Origin: Shewanella decolorationis S12
Lineage (GTDB): Bacteria; Pseudomonadota; Gammaproteobacteria; Enterobacterales; Shewanellaceae
Direction: 5' to 3'
DNA: 64,000 bases
Assembly (NCBI RefSeq): GCF_000485795.1
Contig: NZ_AXZL01000076.1
Location: 831,895 to 895,894, forward strand
The position numbers were made by a program, and so were the translations under genes. Positions within the stretch are counted from its first letter, which is position 1. Each line of letters opens with the position of its first letter. Under the pieces are notes generated by a model. That model made no database searches and was not told where the DNA came from. It saw only the letters and a list, made by a program, of their open reading frames with translations. Shown piece by piece: positions 36,522 to 45,647 of the stretch.

Positions 36522-39188
36522 TTACGCGTACTGTGGATTGATCTTGTCTGCGTCGATGCCGTATTCCTTGATGGCATTCGCTAACACATCAACAGGCAGC
36601 TCTTTACGATCAACCAGAGATTTCAGTGCCGCGATAACGATGAACTTAGCGTCCACTTCGAAGTGGTGACGCAGGTTGTCACGGCTGTCTGAACGACCGA
36701 AACCGTCAGTACCTAACACTTTGTAATCAGTTGGCATAAATGCACGTAACTGCTCGCCATAGATCTTCATGTAGTCAGTCGCTGCGATTGCCGGAGCATC
36801 ACTGGAGATCACTTGGCTGATATACGCTTGTTTTGGCGTTTCAGTTGGGTGCAGCATGTTCCAACGCTCAACCGCTTGACCATCGCGAGTCAGTTCGTTG
36901 AAGCTGGTGACGCTGAATACGTCGGCAGTGATGCCGAAGTCTTTTGCCAGTGCTTGAGCCGCTTTGCGGGTTTGCTCAAGAATGGTGCCACAGCTCATTA
37001 ACTGAACTTTGCCTTTACCCGAACCGCTAACCGTTTCCAACTTGTAGATACCTTTAACGATACCTTCCTCGGCACCTTCTGGCATTTCAGGCTGAATATA
37101 GTTTTCGTTCATTGTGGTCAGGTAGTAGAAGATATCTTCTTGGCTCTCGCCGTACATACGACGGATACCATCTTGAACGATAACCGCAATTTCATAACCG
37201 TAAGTTGGATCGTAGGTAATACAGTTAGGAATAGTGTTCGCCAGTACGTGGCTGTGACCATCCTGATGCTGTAGACCTTCACCGTTCAGCGTTGTACGGC
37301 CTGAAGTACCACCGACTAAGAAGCCGCGTGCACGCATATCACCCGCTGCCCAAGCCATGTCACCAATACGTTGGAAACCGAACATTGAGTAGTAGATGTA
37401 GAATGGGATCATTGGCACATCGTTCACTGAGTAGCTGGTCGCAGCCGCAACCCAAGATGACATAGCACCTAATTCGTTAATACCTTCCTGCAGCACTTGA
37501 CCGGTTTTATCTTCACGATAGTAAGCCACTTGGTCAGAGTCTTGCGGGACGTATTTTTGGCCTTCGTGAGCATAAATACCCACTTGACGGAACAGACCTT
37601 CCATACCGAAGGTACGCGCTTCGTCAGGAATAATTGGCACGATGTTTTTGCCAATCTTTTTGTCTTTTAACAGTGCAGTCAGTACGCGAACAAACGCCAT
37701 GGTCGATGAAATTTCACGGCCGTTAGAACCCTGCAGAATCGAGTCGAAAATCTTCAGTGAAGGAATTTCCAGCTCTTCGCTGAACTTCTGACGACGTTGT
37801 GGCACGCTGCCATGCAGCTCGGCACGACGGCTCATCATGTACTTCACTTCTTCCGAATCTGGACCTGGGTGGTAGAACGGCAGATCTTCTAATTGATCGT
37901 CAGGGATCGGGATATTGAAACGATCGCGGAAGTAACGGATAGACTCGATACCCATTTTCTTCACGTTGTGGGCGATGTTCTTACCTTCACCCGCATCACC
38001 GAGGCCGTAACCTTTAACGGTTTTCGCTAGGATCACCGTTGGGCGACCTTTAGTCTTACGCGCATGGTCTAATGCCGCGTACACTTTAACTGGGTCATGA
38101 CCACCACGGTTTAAGCGCCAAATGTCATCATCTGACATGTTCGCTACCATTTCGGCGGTTTCTGGGTATTTGCCGAAGAAGTGTTCGCGAGTATAAGCGC
38201 CACCTTTGGCTTTACAGTTTTGGTATTCACCGTCAACGGTTTCTTCCATTAACTGCAATAACTTACCGCTGGTATCACGGGCCAATAATGGATCCCAGTA
38301 ACGACCCCAAATCACTTTCACGACTTCCCAGCCAGCGCCGCGGAATTCACCTTCCAGTTCTTGGATGATCTTACCGTTACCGCGTACTGGGCCGTCCAGA
38401 CGTTGCAGGTTACAGTTGATGATAAAGACTAAGTTATCTAATTCTTCACGGGCAGCTAAACCAATCGCACCTAAGGCTTCTGGCTCGTCACACTCACCGT
38501 CACCTAAGAAGCAGTAAACGGTTTGCTCAGAACAATCTTTCAGACCACGGTCAGTCAGATATTTCAGGAAGCGGGCCTGATAAATCGCTTGGATAGGACC
38601 TAAGCCCATAGAAACCGTTGGGAATTGCCAGTAGTCAGGCATCAACTTAGGGTGCGGATAAGAAGACAGGCCTTTGCCATCCACTTCTTGACGGAAGTTC
38701 GCCAGTTGATCTTCCGTTAAACGACCTTCCAAGAATGAACGCGCATAGATACCTGGGGCAATATGACCTTGGAAATACACTAAGTCGCCGCCGTCTTTCT
38801 CGTTTGGCGCACGGAAGAAGTGGTTGAAGCATACGTCATAAATGGTTGCGCTCGACGCGAAACTCGAAATATGGCCGCCTAACTCTAAATCTTTCTTAGA
38901 ACCACGTAGCACCATAGCTAAGGCGTTCCAACGGATGATAGCGCGAATGCGACGTTCCATCTCTTGGTTGCCTGGCATGTGCGGCTCTTGACCCGCAGGA
39001 ATGGTGTTCAAATAGGCCGTGGTCGCAGTGTAAGGCAAGTGCGTGCCATTGCGACGGGCTTTATCGATCAGTTTCTCTAATAAGAAATGGGCGCGTTCAG
39101 GGCCTTCCTGTTCTAATACAGCTTGCAGGGCGTCAACCCATTCCTGAGTCTCTAACGGATCTAAGTCTTGTAGCATATCTTCAGACAT
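36522..39188 (-). CDS. aceE: Pyruvate dehydrogenase E1 component (homodimeric)
   Basis: AceE decarboxylates pyruvate with thiamine diphosphate and acetylates the E2 lipoyl groups. The TPP motif runs from GDGECDEPEALGA to IINCNLQRLDG, and the family block YHPGPDSEEVKYM is present. The frame opens 16 codons earlier, but ATG 39188 is preceded by GAAGGA and gives MSEDMLQDLDPLETQEW, which aligns with the E. coli start and yields 888 residues (E. coli 887). It follows pdhR by 80 bp and is presumably repressed by it in the absence of pyruvate. Confidence 0.97.
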   Translation of the reverse strand: MSEDMLQDLDPLETQEWVDALQAVLEQEGPERAHFLLEKLIDKARRNGTHLPYTATTAYLNTIPAGQEPHMPGNQEMERRIRAIIRWNALAMVLRGSKKDLELGGHISSFASSATIYDVCFNHFFRAPNEKDGGDLVYFQGHIAPGIYARSFLEGRLTEDQLANFRQEVDGKGLSSYPHPKLMPDYWQFPTVSMGLGPIQAIYQARFLKYLTDRGLKDCSEQTVYCFLGDGECDEPEALGAIGLAAREELDNLVFIINCNLQRLDGPVRGNGKIIQELEGEFRGAGWEVVKVIWGRYWDPLLARDTSGKLLQLMEETVDGEYQNCKAKGGAYTREHFFGKYPETAEMVANMSDDDIWRLNRGGHDPVKVYAALDHARKTKGRPTVILAKTVKGYGLGDAGEGKNIAHNVKKMGIESIRYFRDRFNIPIPDDQLEDLPFYHPGPDSEEVKYMMSRRAELHGSVPQRRQKFSEELEIPSLKIFDSILQGSNGREISSTMAFVRVLTALLKDKKIGKNIVPIIPDEARTFGMEGLFRQVGIYAHEGQKYVPQDSDQVAYYREDKTGQVLQEGINELGAMSSWVAAATSYSVNDVPMIPFYIYYSMFGFQRIGDMAWAAGDMRARGFLVGGTSGRTTLNGEGLQHQDGHSHVLANTIPNCITYDPTYGYEIAVIVQDGIRRMYGESQEDIFYYLTTMNENYIQPEMPEGAEEGIVKGIYKLETVSGSGKGKVQLMSCGTILEQTRKAAQALAKDFGITADVFSVTSFNELTRDGQAVERWNMLHPTETPKQAYISQVISSDAPAIAATDYMKIYGEQLRAFMPTDYKVLGTDGFGRSDSRDNLRHHFEVDAKFIVIAALKSLVDRKELPVDVLANAIKEYGIDADKINPQYA

Positions 39189-39268
39189 GACACTGTCCTT
39201 CTCTATATACATGATGATGAATGGTGTTTGCGGCATATTCCGCTTTAGCGAGTGCTAAAGTCGGGAAC

Positions 39269-40021
39269 TTAAGCGCCACTCTTTAAACGGCGCAAACTTC
39301 GCTGCAACCGGCTATCTTCTTCCCGCACAGATAACATCACCTCTTCGATGTAACTTAAGTGTTCATTCGAGGCTTCTCTGGCGGCTTCAGGATCACGACG
39401 AACGATAGCAGCGAGCAGAGCACGTCTGTGATCGTTGGCCATAGTGGAGGCTTCTTCGCGGCGGCTTAAAAGCTCCAAGTTTTGCGCCACATTCTTATGC
39501 AGCACAGGGGTTAAACTGAGTACGAGATGCAACATAGCCACATTGTGTGACGCTTCAGCTACTGCGCGGTAAAAACGCACAATGGCAGCGGCTTGTTGTT
39601 CGATATTGGTGGCGGCTTCCACCTCAAGGATCATACGCTTGATATTTTGCATATCGGCGTCTGTGCCACGCAACGCGGCAAAATAGGCCATCATGCCTTC
39701 GGTCGCATGACGGAACTCCAGCAAGTCGTATTGGCTTTCTGGATCGGCAGTCATTAATTCAACGATAGGATCGGCAAGACTCTGCCAGAGTTGTTCTTTG
39801 ACATAAGTGCCACCGCCTTGACGGCGCATTAATAGCCCTTTCGCCTCAAGCTTTTGAATGGCTTCACGCAAGGAAGGGCGAGACACTTCAAACTGGATGG
39901 CCAGTTCGCGCTCCGGCGGTAATTTCTGACCCGGCTGTAAACTGCCTTCGAGGATCATCTGCTCGAGTTGCGCCATGATCACATCAGAAATTTTTGGCTG
40001 ATTAATTTTACTATAGGCCAT
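39269..40021 (-). CDS. pdhR: Pyruvate dehydrogenase complex repressor PdhR
   Basis: This GntR/FadR-family regulator has an N-terminal winged helix (KLPPERELAIQFEVSRPSLR) and a helical FCD ligand domain. PdhR binds its box when pyruvate is absent and releases it when pyruvate is present. I chose ATG 40021 because MAYSKINQPKISDVI matches the E. coli protein start. The 12 upstream residues lie over the operator and are not conserved. It heads the pdhR-aceE-aceF transcript. A perfect PdhR box lies 21 bp before the start, indicating autoregulation. Confidence 0.96.
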   Translation of the reverse strand: MAYSKINQPKISDVIMAQLEQMILEGSLQPGQKLPPERELAIQFEVSRPSLREAIQKLEAKGLLMRRQGGGTYVKEQLWQSLADPIVELMTADPESQYDLLEFRHATEGMMAYFAALRGTDADMQNIKRMILEVEAATNIEQQAAAIVRFYRAVAEASHNVAMLHLVLSLTPVLHKNVAQNLELLSRREEASTMANDHRRALLAAIVRRDPEAAREASNEHLSYIEEVMLSVREEDSRLQRSLRRLKSGA

Positions 40022-40041
40022 TTGGCGCTCAGCTCCGTTGT

Positions 40042-40060
40042 AAATTGGTCTTACCAATTT
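40042..40060 (-). promoter_or_regulatory. PdhR box (operator)
   Basis: AATTGGT-CTT-ACCAATT at 40043-40059 is a perfect inverted repeat extended by one more A/T pair on each side. It equals the E. coli PdhR consensus AATTGGTNNNACCAATT. A possible -35 TTGATA lies at 40079-40084 on the minus strand, so the operator would cover the region around the transcription start. Confidence 0.9.
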
Positions 40061-40216
40061 TTATGAGTGAGCGCACTTTATCAAATCATACTTTTGATGT
40101 CTAGATTGAAAATCGACCTTAAAAGGTGATCCCATCCAAAACCGCTCACGATGAGAGAGCATAGCCTAAAAAACTCATCATGGGGTCAGACCATTAAACC
40201 ACAGCAAGTGCAGGTG

Positions 40217-40242
40217 CTAGATTCTAGAAGCCGCGCAGTGTC
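40217..40242. repeat. CTAG-rich intergenic repeat, copy 1
   Basis: GCTAGATTCTAGAAG followed by CCGCGCAGTGTCC lies 8 bp beyond the ampE stop codon. It resembles the 3' part of copy 2 (CTAGATACTAAAAG followed by TCGCGCAGCG). Confidence 0.55.
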
Positions 40243-40249
40243 CTTTTTA

Positions 40250-41101
40250 TTAACTCACCAACCCAAAAATGGTCAACAGCGATAGCACAGCAACCATCAG
40301 CGTAAAGTTGCGTTTACTTAAGACTAATAATGCTAAGGTCGATTGTACACAAACTGGTGCACTAGACTCCTCTGGCAGCGGCTGCGCCGCTAAAGCGGTT
40401 TCTGTCACCACTCGTCTGGCACTCGCATGGATATTTAAGGCATGGTCACGCCAAGCCGAGAGCCCTTCGCTAAACTGACCGCTGAGCGCATAGCCAAAGG
40501 AAAATATCCGACTCGGGATCCAATCCATAACAAACATAATATCTTCAATCAGCGGTAAATTAAGCGACTTACGCACATTCTCTTCGGCATAAAAGCGGGC
40601 GGTGCAATATAAGACCGCGCCGACTGGGCCTAGGAAGATAAAACATAATGCCACTGCGCCGTAATAACGATAGTTAATCCAAGCAACACTCTGCCCGACC
40701 TTAGCGCCTAAGTCTTTTTCAGACACCGCATCCAAACACTCACTGCAATCTAGTTCGGCGGCATAGTGGTAACAGGCTTGCACATCGGAGCGACACGCCG
40801 CCTGCATATACTTTTTGAAGCTATCGCGCTGTTTTTGATGATTAAAGCAAATAATTGCCACTACCACCCACAGGGCAAGGGTTAATAAACCCCAAAACAT
40901 GCCAGACGCAACCCACCCCAAAACATGCACGACCAAAGCCGGTAACAAGAGTGCGAGCAACATGTTAGTACTAGTAAGAGAAGCTTTATCACCAAAAAAG
41001 GTCGATTGATAGGATTGCAGCACGCGATCGCATTGCCAAGAGGCAGGAAGAAACTTCAATCGTTCTACGAGAATGGCGACCAATAATGAAAATAATGCCA
41101 T
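40250..41101 (-). CDS. ampE: AmpE-like inner membrane protein
   Basis: This 283-residue integral membrane protein has about four helices and is linked to beta-lactamase induction signalling and peptidoglycan recycling by its co-occurrence with AmpD. The N-terminus LFSLLVAILVERLKFLP and the segments YYGAVALCFIFLGPVGAVLY and MDWIPSRIFSFGYALSG are characteristic of AmpE. Its biochemical activity is not established. It is in the same direction as ampD, with a CTAG-rich repeat between them. Confidence 0.92.
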   Translation of the reverse strand: MALFSLLVAILVERLKFLPASWQCDRVLQSYQSTFFGDKASLTSTNMLLALLLPALVVHVLGWVASGMFWGLLTLALWVVVAIICFNHQKQRDSFKKYMQAACRSDVQACYHYAAELDCSECLDAVSEKDLGAKVGQSVAWINYRYYGAVALCFIFLGPVGAVLYCTARFYAEENVRKSLNLPLIEDIMFVMDWIPSRIFSFGYALSGQFSEGLSAWRDHALNIHASARRVVTETALAAQPLPEESSAPVCVQSTLALLVLSKRNFTLMVAVLSLLTIFGLVS

Positions 41102-41133
41102 CGGTAATACTCCTTGTAAAAAAGCTGGACGGA

Positions 41134-41277
41134 CTAGAAAAAGCAGCGCGGGCTTCGCCCTTCTAGGCCCTAGGTCCTAGGTTCTAGGTTATAGAGCCAC
41201 GAAGTGGCGTCCTAGAGCTGTGATTTTGCTGCGTCCTAGCAGTTGCGCAGCGACCTCCTAGATACTAAAAGTCGCGC
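41134..41277. repeat. CTAG-rich intergenic repeat, copy 2
   Basis: This region fills the ampE-ampD gap and contains CTAG eight times, including CCCTAGGTCCTAGGTTCTAG. Mini-hairpins GGGC-TTC-GCCC and GCCAC-GAA-GTGGC alternate with GCGTCCTAG (41207 and 41231). The block 41231-41262 is 27/32 identical to 43011-43042 in copy 3. Its end overlaps the ampD stop codon. Confidence 0.8.
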
Positions 41278-41810
41278 AGCGCCGCTAAATATCTTTGCCA
41301 GTCAAAGCTTGGGCCTGGGTCAGTCTTCCGCATTGGCGCAATATCGCAATGTCCCACAATCCGCTCTGCGGTTAACGCAGGATATTGTGCCAATAAAGCT
41401 TGGGTCAATGCGGTAAGTTGCTGATATTGGGCGGCAGTATAGGGCTCAGTATCCGTACCTTCAAGTTCAATACCAATAGAGAAATCATTACAATTTTCCC
41501 TTTCGCCATAACGGGATACACCCGCGTGCCAAGCTCTATCTTCACAACTCACATACTGCACACATTCGCCATCGCGGCGAATTAAAAAATGTGCTGACAC
41601 CTGCAGCCCAGCTAAATCGGCGAAACTTTCATCGGCACTGGTATCTAAACACCCTTGAAATAATTGATCAATATAAGGCAGCCCAAAGCATCCCGCGGGC
41701 AAACTAATATTGTGGATCACCAACAGGCTGATCTCTCCAAAGGGCCGACGGTTAAAATGTGGTGATTCACAGCGCCGCGCCGAGGTAAACCATCCGGCAT
41801 CAAAGTCCAT
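41265..41810 (-). CDS. ampD: 1,6-anhydro-N-acetylmuramyl-L-alanine amidase AmpD
   Basis: AmpD is the cytoplasmic zinc amidase that removes the stem peptide from anhydromuropeptides in cell-wall recycling. Loss of it induces AmpC in other bacteria. The zinc ligands fit the family: His33 in VIHNISLP, His154 in GHCDIAP and Asp164 in KTDPGPSFDW. At 181 residues it is typical. Its last codons lie inside the CTAG-rich repeat. nadC is divergent, as in E. coli. Confidence 0.95.
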   Translation of the reverse strand: MDFDAGWFTSARRCESPHFNRRPFGEISLLVIHNISLPAGCFGLPYIDQLFQGCLDTSADESFADLAGLQVSAHFLIRRDGECVQYVSCEDRAWHAGVSRYGERENCNDFSIGIELEGTDTEPYTAAQYQQLTALTQALLAQYPALTAERIVGHCDIAPMRKTDPGPSFDWQRYLAALRDF

Positions 41811-41999
41811 ATTTCCCCCTTAAATACCGCAATAACTGCACTACTCTAACAGTATTAAGTGACTGAATATATGCAATTCAATGACAAGCCAGAAATAACC
41901 TGCCACAAACAAAAACGCCATTTTTCGGCACGATAATATTACTCGGCCAAATCCGTGTGACTTTTTATCACCCGCACGAGGTGGTAATCTTAGCCCTAA

Positions 42000-42941
<942 letters not shown>

Positions 42942-42948
42942 AAAGAAG

Positions 42949-43049
42949 ATTCTAGGCTCTAGGGAATAGTTCCTAGGGCCTAGAATCTAGAATCTAGAAT
43001 GAGCTTGCCAGCGTCCTAGCCATTGCGCAGCAACGCCCTAGAATCTAGC
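42949..43049. repeat. CTAG-rich intergenic repeat, copy 3
   Basis: It starts seven bases after the nadC stop and holds nine CTAG in about 100 bp (ATTCTAGGCTCTAGGG, CCTAGAATCTAGAATCTAG and others). It contains the GCGTCCTAGC core (43011) followed by TTGCGCAGC, closely matching copy 2. Confidence 0.82.
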
Positions 43050-43433
43050 TCCTCGCCCTTTACAGCATAACCCCACTAAATACGCAGATTAAAAACAGGT
43101 ATAACTTGCGTCGATGTTTTGACTCTGTGTTAATTGCGTCAACTTAACTAACATTGTCAATACTTTGTTAGAACGCAATACGTTTTAGCATCAAGTTTTT
43201 AGACAAAATAATCATTTAATTAATACTTTATGCGTAAAAGTAGTTTCAATTTACTTAACTTTGTACTAACTTTTACCACAGGCGAGATGGCCGTTTCGGC
43301 CTTCCTTATCAAAATGAGCTCAAAGTGAATTGTCGCTAGCCAAAAAACCAGCAATTCATTCAAGGCAATTAAGATAAGCAGCCGAAACGAACACAATCGA
43401 TAAATGACACTTTGCACTGTATTGGAGTTAAAA
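43050..43433 (+). promoter_or_regulatory. pilA upstream/leader region
   Basis: No gene is seen. A compact hairpin GGCCG-TTT-CGGCC (43289-43301) and a longer inverted repeat TGAATTG / CAATTCA (43326-43358) lie in the probable pilA leader. TTGACT near 43115 is a candidate -35 without a convincing -10. No proper sigma-54 -24/-12 element was found. Confidence 0.35.
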
Positions 43434-43844
43434 ATGAAAGGTATCAAAATGAATAAGAATGCTCAGGGTTTTACCTTGATCGAATTAATGATTGTAGTAG
43501 CCATTATCGGTATTTTGGCTGCTGTGGCATTGCCAGCATACAAAGACTACGTCACGTCAGCCCAGGGCGGAGCTGCAATGAAAGGTATTAGTGCTTTTGC
43601 CCAAAAAATTCAAACTTGTAATACAACTGGAGTTGGCTGTACGGGTATACAAGCTGAAGTAGCAAAAAACAAAAAAATGACTGCTTTGGATGAGGAGCCA
43701 TCACAAGGTACAGGCGTTACCTTGGTCTGGACAGAACCCAAGTGCACCCTTACTGCGACATTTGATGGAAATGGTGGTGTATCATACGCAATGACAGGTT
43801 CCGAGGAATCAATCTGTAAAAAAGGCGCAGGTATCGGCAGTTAA
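43434..43844 (+). CDS. pilA: Type IVa major pilin PilA
   Basis: This prepilin has a short basic leader ending in Gly, followed by [20 protein letters not shown] with Phe+1 and Glu+5, the PilD cleavage and methylation signature. The mature pilin is about 124 residues, with Cys pairs in CNTTGVGC and in KC...ICKKG that can form disulfide loops. The very C-terminus is Ser after a Gly-rich tail (KKGAGIGS). I chose ATG 43434 because TGGAG precedes it by six bases. ATG 43449 would give a shorter seven-residue leader and is also possible. A terminator follows. Confidence 0.93.
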   Translation: MKGIKMNKNAQGFTLIELMIVVAIIGILAAVALPAYKDYVTSAQGGAAMKGISAFAQKIQTCNTTGVGCTGIQAEVAKNKKMTALDEEPSQGTGVTLVWTEPKCTLTATFDGNGGVSYAMTGSEESICKKGAGIGS

Positions 43845-43860
43845 TATCACAAATCTTTCT

Positions 43861-43886
43861 AAAGCCCCTTTCTGGGGCTTTTTTAT
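43861..43886 (+). terminator. Intrinsic terminator of pilA
   Basis: The 8-bp stem AAAGCCCC / GGGGCTTT with a TTTCT loop is followed by TTTATTTTT. It lies in the gap to the convergent ligase gene. Confidence 0.85.
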
Positions 43887-43888
43887 TT

Positions 43889-45340
43889 TTATCCATTTAT
43901 TATCCCGGTTAACCATAATCGTGGATAGAGTTGCTGATTTAGCACGGTATCACCAAGGCTCACGATTAATAGTGCAGCACAGGTTATCACTGCTGCCATT
44001 AATACCACTTTCCAAGGTAACGCTATCACTCGCGGTTCATATTGGCGGCAATTAAGTGCCAATAATGCCACCAATAATGCTTGGGATAATGGCATTACAA
44101 TTACCCCATCAAACATGGCATAAATCCATAGTGCGAACAGGGCAAATGCCAACACTATATCAGTAGTGTCCTTCTCTATGCCTATATGTGAGCCTGTTTC
44201 GAGGCTACTTTGTGAGTTTTTAGCCAAATGCTCACTCAGGTTTTCCCCTACTTTTTCCCCTAATAAGGTAAGCCGCTTTAATTTTGACCATAATGTTATT
44301 AGCGACCAACTCGTAGCCAAGATAAACGCAACCACACCAAACTCATATAAAAACTGCATGAGGGCATTATGCGGGTGAGCATTAGGTAAAGGTCTTGCAT
44401 CTGCCCAAGCAAAACTCATTGGCCCGTAACCTAAGCCAATACGTTCAGGGATCGCCTGCAAAATATAAATCCACATATCAATACGGCCTGAGCTATTGGT
44501 TCTTAGTTGCCAGATTTGGCTATCAAAAATAAACAGTGGAATAATAATGATAAGCACCAGCCATAAAAGCGTGCCGAAAGCCACCGCCTTTAAAATAGGG
44601 CGAATAAACCCTTTACGCAGATCGGTAGATAAAAAGCGATATACCACAACAGCCGCCACTACCAGCGCTAATACTGCGCCGCGAGCCTCCGATTGCAGCA
44701 GGATTAACCACAACATACCAAAAACCAACATGGCTGCCCGTTTATATTTTTTAAGTGGTTCGATATAAAAAGACAAACACAACAGCGGCAGCAGCATAAC
44801 TTGCAACTGGTTGAAAAACCTTACATTCATAAAGCCAGCCACTAAAGAATGCACATCGGGCCGATTGTTATCAAGAGCATGAAATAGCAGCAGCAAAAAA
44901 AACTTAACTGCAATACAAATCGAGAAAAATAATGCAAATCCAAAAAAATATTGCAGCGCAGCAGTTCTGCCTATATCCGCAATCAATACACCAATGACGT
45001 AAAACAAACAGAGCAATAATAAAAAATTGGCTAATTCAACGAATGACCAAAATGGATGTAGGCTAAAAAGAGTTGATAACAAACCGAGTATAAATAGGCT
45101 TGCCACCACCCACAGTGTAAAAGACGATGGGACGATTATTAGAATACTCGGTCGCCACAAAAGGCCAACCGCTGAACACACGATAAATAGGACAACCAGT
45201 ATTCGCTTAAGATCATAAGCATTATCCACCCCCAGATAACCAGTGATATAACCAGATAATACCGACCCAAGAAAAAATAGCGTGAAGAAAGTGAGCAGGA
45301 TAATCCGGCTAACAATCGGGATTGATTTCAATATTTGCAT
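43889..45340 (-). CDS. O-antigen-ligase-like / pilin O-oligosaccharyltransferase candidate
   Basis: The 483-residue integral membrane protein has about 12 helices and one large periplasmic loop (about residues 270-320). That loop precedes HPHNALMQFLYEFG with HPHN at 322-325, the Wzy_C/WaaL/PglL-type signature whose His is essential in characterised ligases. The loop also carries ERIGLGYGPMSFAW. Such enzymes move lipid-linked glycans to lipid A-core or to proteins such as pilin. Placement convergent to pilA suggests pilin glycosylation, but an LPS ligase role cannot be excluded. TTG/ATG alternatives exist, and I kept the ATG at 45340. Confidence 0.82.
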   Translation of the reverse strand: MQILKSIPIVSRIILLTFFTLFFLGSVLSGYITGYLGVDNAYDLKRILVVLFIVCSAVGLLWRPSILIIVPSSFTLWVVASLFILGLLSTLFSLHPFWSFVELANFLLLLCLFYVIGVLIADIGRTAALQYFFGFALFFSICIAVKFFLLLLFHALDNNRPDVHSLVAGFMNVRFFNQLQVMLLPLLCLSFYIEPLKKYKRAAMLVFGMLWLILLQSEARGAVLALVVAAVVVYRFLSTDLRKGFIRPILKAVAFGTLLWLVLIIIIPLFIFDSQIWQLRTNSSGRIDMWIYILQAIPERIGLGYGPMSFAWADARPLPNAHPHNALMQFLYEFGVVAFILATSWSLITLWSKLKRLTLLGEKVGENLSEHLAKNSQSSLETGSHIGIEKDTTDIVLAFALFALWIYAMFDGVIVMPLSQALLVALLALNCRQYEPRVIALPWKVVLMAAVITCAALLIVSLGDTVLNQQLYPRLWLTGIING

Positions 45341-45589
45341 CCTTAATTGAGCATACCATCATGCATTTATCCCCGATGGTGAGCGTTAGATTTTATCGCC
45401 AAATGACCGATTATTTGCGCGTTCTAGTCAAGTAAATCGAAGCGACTTGAAGATAAGGCATTGTTATTTATCGACCATTAATCCACAGTACAGTTTATGG
45501 TAAAACATTGCTACTTTTGAAAGCGGTATATAAATTCGCATCCTTATGATGATACTCATTTTTTTGTGATTATTTGAGCTTTTTTATAT

Positions 45590-45618
45590 ATGACAAATAA
45601 CCTTTTTGCCGCTATGAT
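45590..45618 (+). promoter_or_regulatory. Predicted pilB promoter
   Basis: ATGACA (45590-45595) and TATGAT (45613-45618) have a 17-bp spacer. The transcript would start about 25 nt before pilB, whose TAGGAG ribosome binding site precedes the ATG. The rest of the divergent 307-bp region shows nothing further. Confidence 0.55.
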
Positions 45619-45647
45619 GGAAAAACTAATGGAGATAGGAGTTTTTC

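Noticed and set aside
39189-39236. 16-codon extension of AceE
   Set aside because: ATG 39188 with GAAGGA aligns with the family start.
43404-43420. Sigma-54-like TGACAC/TTTGCAC before pilA
   Set aside because: The two elements are almost adjacent instead of five bases apart and lie next to the start codon.
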